Positions 1 through 5,731 of a stretch of 8,069 nucleotides of DNA are shown one piece after another. The translations under genes and the position numbers were made by a program. Position 1 is the stretch's first letter. Every line of letters starts with the position of its first letter. The notes below the pieces were generated by a model. That model was not told the origin of the DNA. It did not search any database and saw only the letters and a program-made list of their open reading frames with translations. Source of the stretch: Candidatus Omnitrophota bacterium (GTDB lineage: Bacteria; Omnitrophota; Gorgyraeia; Gygaellales; UBA12090); the NCBI GenBank assembly GCA_003510525.1, contig DOMD01000071.1:6684-14752 (forward strand). The letters are read 5' to 3'.

Positions 1-19
1 ATTGATTATTTAACTATTG

Positions 20-1411
20 ATGCGCACTCATACTTGTGGAGAATTAACCTTAAAAGATGTCGGGAAAGAAGTGGTTTTGTGCGGCTGGGTCGGCTCGCGC
101 CGCGACCATGGTAAGCTGATTTTTATAGATATCCGGGATCGCCAGGGGCTAACCCAGGTGGTTTTTATTCCCAAAGAGGCTCCGGAGGCCCACAAATCCG
201 CCGGAGATTTAAGAAGTGAATTCGTCATCAGGCTCAAGGGTAAGGTCAATCCCCGGCCCAAGGGCACCATTAACCCCAAGATGCCCACCGGTGAGGTAGA
301 GATATTAGCCCAGGAATTAGAGATACTCAATTCCAGCAATAATCCTCCTTTTGAAATTAGTGATAATATTGAATTGGGTGAAGAGATAAGGCTTAAACAC
401 CGCTATCTTGATTTAAGGAGGCCCCGGATGCTGGGCAACATCCTCTCGCGGCATAAGCTTTACCAGCTGATCCGGACCTATTTGGATACTGAGGGTTTTA
501 TTGAGGTGGAGACGCCAATTTTGACCAAATCTACCCCTGAAGGGGCCAGGGATTTTCTGGTTCCTTCCCGCTTGAGCCCGGGAGAGTTTTACGCCCTGCC
601 CCAATCTCCCCAGTTATTTAAACAAATACTGATGGTTTCGGGAATCGAAAAATATTTTCAGATAGCCAAGTGTTTCCGGGATGAGGATTTAAGGGCGGAT
701 AGACAGCCGGAATTTACCCAGCTGGATATGGAGATGTCTTTTATCGGCGAAGAAGACATATTTACCGTATCGGAGAGATTATTTTTTAAGATCCTTAAGG
801 AACTAAAAGGCATTGAGTTAAAAATTCCTTTTAGGCGGATGAGTTATGCCCAGGCAATGAAAGACTATAATTCCGATAAGCCGGACCTGCGTGAGGATAA
901 AGAGGATTTTGTCTTTGTCTGGATTACGGATTTTCCTTTGTTCAAATTTAATAAGGATGAAAATCGCTGGGAATCCGAACATCATCCTTTTACTGCCCCT
1001 CATTCTCAAGACCTGGCCTTATTAGAGGGCGAGGATTTATCTTCTATAAGGAGTCGCTCCTATGATTTGGTGCTCAACGGCCAGGAGATCGCCTCAGGCT
1101 CAATCCGGATCCATAATCAAGGCCTCCAGGATAAAATATTCAAAATTCTCGGCCTTAAACCGGAAGATATTAAGGCAAAATTTGGCTTTCTCTTAGAGGC
1201 CTTTAGTTATGGGGCTCCTCCTCACGGAGGGATCGCCTTTGGCATAGACAGATTATTGACTATCCTTTCCGGATGCGATTCCATCCGGGAAGTGATTGCC
1301 TTTCCCAAGACTCAAAAAGGAACCTGTCTAATGACTAACGCCCCCGGCGAAGTAAGCGACAAACAGTTAAAAGAATTGAATCTAAGCCGTAGAAGTAATG
1401 ACAAAATTTAA
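20..1411 (+). CDS. aspS: Aspartyl-tRNA synthetase, bacterial type, lacking the GAD insertion domain
   Basis: Class II synthetase that charges tRNA with aspartate in the cytoplasm. Seen: an N-terminal OB-fold anticodon-binding domain (about residues 1-105, opening RTHTCGEL as is typical), then the class II catalytic core with YLDLRRP near 129-135, TPEGARDFLVPSR near 172-184, PQSPQLFKQ near 194-202, motif 2 FRDEDLRADRQPEFTQLD at 219-236, HHPFTAP near 321-327, and motif 3 GIAFGIDRL near 404-412. The product is 463 residues against about 590 usually. The shortfall lies between DKPDLR (286-291) and FVWITDFPLF (299-308), exactly where the GAD domain should be. H30 and G82 match the non-discriminating form. 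An in-frame TAA at 11-13 confines the start to TTG 17 or ATG 20; I chose ATG. No Shine-Dalgarno is visible. It ends 19 bases before the next likely start. The identity is certain; tRNA specificity is inferred. Confidence 0.97.
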   Translation: MRTHTCGELTLKDVGKEVVLCGWVGSRRDHGKLIFIDIRDRQGLTQVVFIPKEAPEAHKSAGDLRSEFVIRLKGKVNPRPKGTINPKMPTGEVEILAQELEILNSSNNPPFEISDNIELGEEIRLKHRYLDLRRPRMLGNILSRHKLYQLIRTYLDTEGFIEVETPILTKSTPEGARDFLVPSRLSPGEFYALPQSPQLFKQILMVSGIEKYFQIAKCFRDEDLRADRQPEFTQLDMEMSFIGEEDIFTVSERLFFKILKELKGIELKIPFRRMSYAQAMKDYNSDKPDLREDKEDFVFVWITDFPLFKFNKDENRWESEHHPFTAPHSQDLALLEGEDLSSIRSRSYDLVLNGQEIASGSIRIHNQGLQDKIFKILGLKPEDIKAKFGFLLEAFSYGAPPHGGIAFGIDRLLTILSGCDSIREVIAFPKTQKGTCLMTNAPGEVSDKQLKELNLSRRSNDKI

Positions 1412-1420
1412 TATTAACAG

Positions 1421-1426
1421 AGGAGG
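1421..1426 (+). promoter_or_regulatory. Shine-Dalgarno for the LysM lipoprotein
   Basis: AGGAGG lies four bases before ATG 1431. It favours that start over the in-frame ATG at 1398. The upstream start would overlap aspS and would place MTKFNINRGGC ahead of a normal lipoprotein signal peptide. Confidence 0.75.
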
Positions 1427-1430
1427 ATGT

Positions 1431-2024
1431 ATGAAAGAACAAAAAAAATGGAGCTTGTTGGTTAGTGTTCAGATTATGGCGATAGCTGTATTTTTAAACG
1501 GCTGTTTAATCCGGACTTACACGGTGACAAAAGACAGGCCTGACCAGGAGGTATCCGGAAACCAGGGATTCTTAAGCGGCCAGGCCCCGGAGAATTATCA
1601 ACAGCCTAAGAAATTTACTCAGCGCCGGTATAAATTTTTTGAGGTGGAACTCCAGAGCCCTTTAAAAATTGAACATCTTAAAGAGCCGCCTAAGACGCTG
1701 GGAGAAAATACCGTCAACACGCCGGAAGCGGTGAGTCCGAACATGGAAAGCGAACCCCTCCAGGAGGGTTTCGAACCAAAAACCCGGTCTACGATCATGG
1801 ATATGCAGGAAGTTAAAACCCCGCTTGCGCCTCTGAGCGCGAAATCCAGTCTTCCCGGCACCTATATAGTCAAAGACGGAGATACTTTGCAGAAGATATC
1901 GGCCCGGCCGGAGATTTATGGAACCCATAAACAATGGGTAAAGATTTATAAGGCTAACAAGGATAAACTCAAGGCTCCGGACAGGATAAAGCCCGGCCAG
2001 GAGCTGGTAATACCCCGGGATTAA
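1431..2024 (+). CDS. LysM-domain lipoprotein
   Basis: Predicted envelope lipoprotein of 197 residues that should bind peptidoglycan. Seen: a short basic N-terminus (MKEQKK), a hydrophobic stretch at about 7-22, and a lipobox LNGC with the acylated cysteine at residue 25. A long polar, Pro/Glu-rich linker follows (about 30-140), then one LysM domain at about 143-195, starting GTYIVKDGDTLQKIS and ending KPGQELVIPRD. Leucine at position +2 after the cysteine is not an inner-membrane retention signal, so outer-membrane anchoring is plausible if the cell is diderm. The start is set by the Shine-Dalgarno at 1421; the longer reading from 1398 would bury the signal peptide. The stop codon abuts the phoH ATG, so the two are probably co-transcribed and translationally coupled. 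The N-terminal RTYTVTKDRPDQE segment resembles lipoproteins I associate with Omnitrophota (from memory, not checked). No catalytic domain is visible, so the role is likely structural or wall-anchoring. Confidence 0.88.
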   Translation: MKEQKKWSLLVSVQIMAIAVFLNGCLIRTYTVTKDRPDQEVSGNQGFLSGQAPENYQQPKKFTQRRYKFFEVELQSPLKIEHLKEPPKTLGENTVNTPEAVSPNMESEPLQEGFEPKTRSTIMDMQEVKTPLAPLSAKSSLPGTYIVKDGDTLQKISARPEIYGTHKQWVKIYKANKDKLKAPDRIKPGQELVIPRD

Positions 2025-2972
2025 ATGGAAAAACAGATTAAGCTGAAGAATAGTTCTGAAGCCTTGATGTTTCTTGGGCCCCGGGACGAAAATATCCCAA
2101 TTTTAGAGAAGGAGCTGGAAGTAACAATTCTTCTGCGGTCGGATACCCTGAAAATATCCGGCAGTAAAGAAAAACTCAAAAATGCCCTGCCGGCTATTGA
2201 ACGTGTTTTAGGCGCTATCCGTTTAGGGCAGGCGGTAACTAAACAGGAATTACAGGGCGTGTTTTCTAGCGGTAAGGTAAAGGCCCGCGAAAAAAAAGAA
2301 GAAAAACTGGATATAGGTTTTTCTTTTAAAGGAAAAACCATAGGGCCGAAAACGCCCGTCCAGAACGAATACATCCAGGCCATAAAACAGCACGACATTG
2401 TTTTTGGGGTCGGCCCTGCCGGAACCGGCAAAACCTACTTAGCCATGGCTATGGCGGTTGAGGCCTTAAGAAAAGGCTATTTTCGCAGGATCATCCTTAC
2501 CCGGCCGGCTGTGGAAGCGGGAGAATCCTTAGGGTATCTGCCGGGAACTCTTTATGAGAAAATACTCCCTTTTTTGAGGCCGCTCTACGACGCCTTATAC
2601 GATATGATGGAGGGAGTGCAGATTGAAAAATACATTGAAATCGGGACCATCGAGGTCGCGCCGTTAGCGTATATGCGGGGGAGAACCTTAAATGACGCCT
2701 TTATAATCCTGGATGAGGCCCAAAACTGCACCGTCGAACAATTGAAGATGTTTCTTACCAGATTAGGCTTCGACTCCAAGGTGGTAATCACCGGCGATAT
2801 CACCCAGACTGACCTTCCCGGGGGAAAGCCTGTGGGACTGTGCCTGGCGCTGGATATACTCAAGACTATAGAAGGAATAGGATTTGTCTATTTCAGCGGA
2901 AAAGATGTGGTCAGGCACGAGTTAGTGCAGAAGATAGTCGCGGCCTACGAAAAATTATCCGCTTTACGTTAA
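2025..2972 (+). CDS. phoH: PhoH-family ATPase (YbeZ-like)
   Basis: Cytoplasmic P-loop ATPase of the PhoH/YbeZ family, linked to RNA metabolism and functionally paired with YbeY. Seen: an N-terminal KH-like region (about 1-75), then the ATPase domain with the entry motif KTIGPKTPVQNEYIQAI (about 104-120), Walker A GPAGTGKT at 130-137, TRPAVEAGESLGYLPG at about 159-174, PLAYMRGRTLNDAFIILDEAQN with Walker B at about 213-234, and sensor segment VVITGDITQTDLPGG at about 253-267. A conserved C-terminal segment, DVVRHELVQKIVAAYE, follows at about 294-309. At 315 residues it is full length for the family. The ATG follows the upstream TAA with no gap, and the only purine-rich stretch (AGGAG at about 1999-2003) is too far away, so translation is probably coupled to the lipoprotein. 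ybeY lies one gene downstream, as in many bacteria. PhoH2 toxin fusions carry an extra PIN domain, which is absent here. Confidence 0.95.
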   Translation: MEKQIKLKNSSEALMFLGPRDENIPILEKELEVTILLRSDTLKISGSKEKLKNALPAIERVLGAIRLGQAVTKQELQGVFSSGKVKAREKKEEKLDIGFSFKGKTIGPKTPVQNEYIQAIKQHDIVFGVGPAGTGKTYLAMAMAVEALRKGYFRRIILTRPAVEAGESLGYLPGTLYEKILPFLRPLYDALYDMMEGVQIEKYIEIGTIEVAPLAYMRGRTLNDAFIILDEAQNCTVEQLKMFLTRLGFDSKVVITGDITQTDLPGGKPVGLCLALDILKTIEGIGFVYFSGKDVVRHELVQKIVAAYEKLSALR

Positions 2973-3017
2973 GGCGCGAGGCCTTTCTTTATGTGATCCA
3001 ATCTAAAAAAATAAATT

Positions 3018-4460
3018 ATGCGCCCTAAAAAAAGTCCCCGCCCTGATCTTATTCAAAAACCCCCGGGAAAATTTTTATTAAAACGCCTTATAGAAAAAAT
3101 GCTTGTTTTTAAAAAAGAGCTGTGCCTGTGCGCTGTTATAGGAATCGTCATAGTGACAGCGGAAATATTTTTCTTAAATATTAACCTTTTGCCCGGGGCC
3201 CTTCTGGTCGGATTTATTCTTTATCTTGGATTTTCTCACCCCGCGCTTAATTCCAACAGCCGCGGTAAAGAATATAATTGTCTTGTGCTGACGTTTCTGT
3301 TTGTTCTTTTCTTGGTGATTACCAAAAAAATATTAGACTATCAAATTCCCGCCTCTTATATACCGGTAAGCGGCCTGATAATGTGTGTCTCCATACTCTA
3401 CAAAGACGCCGCCTTATCTTTTTATTTTGCCGTTCTTTCGGCGTGTTTTGCCGGAATATTGTCGGGGAATTCGCTCTCCGTAACCCTGATTTTCTTCATC
3501 ACCGGGATGGTTACCGCTATTTCCACCAGAAGTCTGCGCCGGAGGATTCAGATTTTAAGCGCCGGATTATTTGCCGGAGTAGCCCAGGCCCTGCTTTTCT
3601 GGATGGCCTATCCTCAAGCCGGCCTTAACGAAATCGCGGCTAATCTTTTTAACGGTTTAATCTGCGCGGTTGGCGTAACCGGAATACTGCCGCTTTTAGA
3701 GAATTTCTTCGGTATGGTTACCGATATCAGCCTTTTGGAGTTATCCGACTTTAATCACCCCCTGCTTAAAAAAATGATTTTGGACGCTCCCGGCACCTAT
3801 CATCATAGCATAGTCGTGGGAAATATTGCCGAAGCGGCAGCCGAAAGCATCCAGGCGAATTCTCTCCTGGCCCGCATCGGGGGGTATTACCACGATATCG
3901 GCAAGCTCACCAGCCCCGAATATTTTATGGAAAACCAAAAAGCCCTGAGCAAGCACGAAAATCTAAGCCCCTCCATAAGTAAAATGGTAATCATTAATCA
4001 TATTAAGGAAGGGATGGAGCTGGCCAGGAAATATCGGCTTAAACCGGTTATAACGGATTTCATAACCCAGCACCACGGCTCAGGCTTAGTGTATTATTTT
4101 TACCGCAAGGCTCTTGAGGGAATAGAACAGGATGAAAAAATATTAGAAGAAGGTTTTCGTTATCCCGGGCCTAAACCGGCGTCCCGGGAAACCGCCATTG
4201 TGCTCCTGGCGGATTCGGTTGAGGCGGCCACCCGGGCCATAGCCGAGCCTAACGCCTCCAGGATTGAAGAGGTGGTTCATAAGGTAATCAATAACAAGTT
4301 TATTGACGGACAGCTGGACAATTGTGATTTGACCCTAAAGGATTTAGAAAAAATAGCCAAGGTTTTTATTCATATGTTGAGCGGCATATATCATGGAAGA
4401 ATTAACTATCCCGAATCACCCGGCCATACCAAAGAACATCATCATAAAAAACACGACTAA
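3018..4460 (+). CDS. Membrane HD-domain phosphodiesterase, 7TM-HD (PgpH/YqfF) family, without the extracellular domain
   Basis: Integral membrane HD hydrolase; characterised members of this family (PgpH) degrade cyclic di-AMP. Seen: a basic N-terminus, then seven or eight hydrophobic segments (roughly 35-53, 57-73, 87-104, 112-128, 131-149, 152-169, 178-196, 207-228). The cytoplasmic HD domain has PGTYHHSIVVGNIAEAAAE (about 258-276), YYHDIGK with the HD pair at 292-293, ENQ at 305-307, NHIKEG near 327-332, QHHGSG at 351-356 and ADSVEAATRA at 398-407. All metal-binding motifs look intact. At 480 residues it is much shorter than the usual 700 or so. The first membrane segment runs almost directly into the second, leaving no room for the extracellular 7TMR-HDED domain. 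An even segment count would keep both ends in the cytoplasm. The tail is His-rich (KEHHHKKHD) and lies in the overlap with ybeY. No Shine-Dalgarno is evident; M28 is an alternative start. The c-di-AMP substrate is inferred from the family. Confidence 0.9.
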   Translation: MRPKKSPRPDLIQKPPGKFLLKRLIEKMLVFKKELCLCAVIGIVIVTAEIFFLNINLLPGALLVGFILYLGFSHPALNSNSRGKEYNCLVLTFLFVLFLVITKKILDYQIPASYIPVSGLIMCVSILYKDAALSFYFAVLSACFAGILSGNSLSVTLIFFITGMVTAISTRSLRRRIQILSAGLFAGVAQALLFWMAYPQAGLNEIAANLFNGLICAVGVTGILPLLENFFGMVTDISLLELSDFNHPLLKKMILDAPGTYHHSIVVGNIAEAAAESIQANSLLARIGGYYHDIGKLTSPEYFMENQKALSKHENLSPSISKMVIINHIKEGMELARKYRLKPVITDFITQHHGSGLVYYFYRKALEGIEQDEKILEEGFRYPGPKPASRETAIVLLADSVEAATRAIAEPNASRIEEVVHKVINNKFIDGQLDNCDLTLKDLEKIAKVFIHMLSGIYHGRINYPESPGHTKEHHHKKHD

Positions 4461-4851
4461 ACGTCATCTTCCCTTAACTCAAGGTGTTTTAAAAAGATGC
4501 GCGCGAAACACCCTTAGGTTATCCGGGAAGAAATACACGGGTTTGTCTTTAGGAATCAGCTTCTTCAGTGATGGCCGGATCAAGAAGCTGAACCAAAAAT
4601 ACCTCAAAACTAATACTCCGACCGACGTAATCGTCTTCCCTTACTCCAAAGATAATGCCGATATCGCGATATCTTTAGATACTGCCAAAAGAAACGCCAG
4701 GATATATAAAAGTTCACTCCAGAAAGAAATCTTGCTGTATATCATTCACGGAATCCTGCATTTAAACGGATATAACGACACGACACCCAAAGAAAGAAAG
4801 CGGATGTTCGCGAAACAAGAGGAAATACTCAAGAAAATCACCAAACACTAA
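4393..4851 (+). CDS. ybeY: Endoribonuclease YbeY (16S rRNA maturation and ribosome quality control)
   Basis: Metal-dependent endoribonuclease of the UPF0054/YbeY family, acting in 16S rRNA 3'-end maturation in the cytoplasm. Seen: LNQKYLKTNTPTDVIVFPYS (about 66-85), DIAISLDTAKRNA (about 90-102), and the metal motif HGILHLNGYND at 119-129. The family pattern is H-x3-H-x5-H. Here H119 and H123 are kept but the third position is D129, so the ligand set is His/His/Asp. A similar Asp-for-His change occurs in some other phyla as I recall, so the protein is probably active. The 152-residue length is normal. The start at ATG 4393 overlaps the HD gene by 68 bases. No ATG, GTG or TTG follows until well inside the domain, so either this start is used or a rare codon near 4438 is. 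The first 15 or so residues look like extra sequence before the conserved region. It follows phoH and the HD gene as in many bacterial genomes. Confidence 0.92.
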   Translation: MEELTIPNHPAIPKNIIIKNTTKRHLPLTQGVLKRCARNTLRLSGKKYTGLSLGISFFSDGRIKKLNQKYLKTNTPTDVIVFPYSKDNADIAISLDTAKRNARIYKSSLQKEILLYIIHGILHLNGYNDTTPKERKRMFAKQEEILKKITKH

Positions 4852-4852
4852 A

Positions 4853-4907
4853 TTCCAAACCCGCATTGGAATAGAAATTAACCCTTAATTCCAATGCGGG
4901 TTTGGAA
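4853..4907. repeat. Perfect 20-bp inverted repeat with nested palindromes (possible terminator or repeat element)
   Basis: Arms at 4853-4872 and 4888-4907 are exact reverse complements over 20 bases, separated by 15 bases. Each arm is itself a small hairpin: TTCCAA and TTGGAA flank a 7-base loop. The spacer region holds a third dyad, AATTAA-CCC-TTAATT at 4876-4890. It fills most of the gap between the ybeY stop and recO. A T5 run follows at 4917-4921, about ten bases after the stem, which is too distant for a textbook intrinsic terminator. It could be a terminator or attenuator, an RNA-processing site or a copy of a dispersed repeat; the single window cannot tell which. Confidence 0.85.
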
Positions 4908-4933
4908 CTAAGGTTATTTTTGATTTTGTAAAC

Positions 4934-5683
4934 ATGGCCATCATTAAAACCGAGGCGATAGTCTTAAAAACCTTTGATTTCAGGGAAACCAGCCTGATTG
5001 CCAATTTTTTTACCAAGGACCACGGCAGGGTAAACGGCATATTAAAGGGAATCAGGACAGACCCCAGGAAATTCGCCTCTACCCTGGAACCGTTTTCTTC
5101 CAATGAGATAGTTTTCTACCAAAGCCGTAATTCCGGCCTGCACCTGGTTTCCCAGTGCGACCTTAGAGACAACTTTAGTCCTCTGAGAAATAATCTCGAG
5201 TCGGTCGTCTGCGCTTATTATCTGGTGGATCTCTTGAGGCAGTTTATGCCTGAAGAGGAAAAGAATACCGCGGTATATGAATTGGCGGTTTCGGCCTTAC
5301 GGCGAATGGAGTCGCATAAAGAGCCTCAGAAGATTTCGCGCGTATTCTTAATTAAATTCTTAAAGTTGATAGGCTTCAGGCCCCGCCTGGAGGCCTGTGT
5401 TATCTGCAATAAAGATGTCTTTGAAGATGCCTATTTTAACGCTAAGCGCGGAGGGCTGTTGTGTCCCAAATGCGGCCTGAGCGATAATTACTCCGCCGCG
5501 GTGCTTAAAGGGACCGTGGCCTCAATACTGCATATGGAGGAAAACGACTGGGACAATTCCCTGCGCCTGGGCTTAAGCGGTAAAATCAAGGAAGAGTTTA
5601 ATACCATACTGCAGAATTTTATGGAATTTCACCTCCAGGTCAGGCCGCGTTCAAAAGAGGTTTTAGAAGCGTTGGCTTGTTAA
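4934..5683 (+). CDS. recO: DNA repair protein RecO
   Basis: Recombination mediator of the RecFOR pathway, which helps load RecA onto SSB-coated single-stranded DNA. Seen: an N-terminal OB-fold (about 1-80) opening IIKTEAIVLKTFDFRETSLIANFFTKD-like, followed by GRVNGILKGIR at about 31-41, then an alpha-helical C-terminal domain. The zinc-binding pairs are intact: CVIC near residue 155 and CPKC near 177. The 249-residue length is normal for the family. ATG 4934 gives the expected RecO N-terminus directly; there is no Shine-Dalgarno (the nearest, AAGG at about 4910, is 20 bases away). It stands 82 bases downstream of ybeY across the inverted repeat, so it may be transcribed separately or at a different level from the upstream block. 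In Firmicutes recO ends the phoH-ybeY-era cluster, and its presence here fits that ancestral order. Confidence 0.95.
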   Translation: MAIIKTEAIVLKTFDFRETSLIANFFTKDHGRVNGILKGIRTDPRKFASTLEPFSSNEIVFYQSRNSGLHLVSQCDLRDNFSPLRNNLESVVCAYYLVDLLRQFMPEEEKNTAVYELAVSALRRMESHKEPQKISRVFLIKFLKLIGFRPRLEACVICNKDVFEDAYFNAKRGGLLCPKCGLSDNYSAAVLKGTVASILHMEENDWDNSLRLGLSGKIKEEFNTILQNFMEFHLQVRPRSKEVLEALAC

Positions 5684-5696
5684 ATGTCATGTAGCG

Positions 5697-5714
5697 GGCG
5701 CGATTTATCGCGCC
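5697..5714. repeat. GC-rich palindrome GGCGCGA-TTTA-TCGCGCC
   Basis: Perfect 7-bp stem (5697-5703 with 5708-5714) around a TTTA loop, readable as 8 bp with a TT loop. It lies between the recO stop and the Shine-Dalgarno of the next gene. No T-tract follows, so it is not a classical terminator. It resembles short dispersed intergenic palindromes seen in many bacterial genomes. It could also shield or separate recO from the downstream gene in the mRNA. Confidence 0.7.
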
Positions 5715-5717
5715 TAT

Positions 5718-5723
5718 GAGGAG
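5718..5723 (+). promoter_or_regulatory. Shine-Dalgarno fixing a TTG start
   Basis: GAGGAG sits eight bases before TTG 5732. It supports this non-ATG start, which also gives the canonical dinucleotide-binding N-terminus MKITIVGPGAMG. Confidence 0.85.
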
Positions 5724-5731
5724 ATATTCAA

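Noticed and set aside
877..945. AspRS shortening explained as a frameshift or pseudogene
   Set aside because: The frame is continuous on both sides, landmarks resume exactly, and all catalytic motifs are intact; a collapsed assembly cannot be excluded from sequence alone but a broken gene can.
1398..1430. Longer N-terminus for the LysM lipoprotein from ATG 1398
   Set aside because: It overlaps aspS, has no ribosome site, and puts a polar stretch before a normal lipoprotein signal; AGGAGG before ATG 1431 decides against it.
2021..2431. 136-codon minus-strand frame opposite phoH
   Set aside because: Antisense to a clearly conserved gene; sequence rich in Ser/Phe/Pro typical of reverse-frame reading, no motif.
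2970..2990. AAGGC-GCGAG-GCCTT hairpin at the phoH stop as a terminator
   Set aside because: Only five base pairs with a broken T-rich tail, and the downstream gene is close and of the same cluster.
2840..3028. 62-codon + strand frame overlapping the end of phoH
   Set aside because: Lies in another frame of phoH, low-complexity basic composition, no domain, no ribosome site; a shadow.
3278..3628. 116-codon + strand frame inside the 7TM-HD gene
   Set aside because: Cys/Arg/Ser-rich out-of-frame reading of membrane-segment codons, with no recognisable motif.
4853..4907. Inverted repeat as the ends of an insertion sequence or a CRISPR repeat
   Set aside because: Only 15 bases lie between the arms, with no transposase, no direct repeats and no repeated spacer units.
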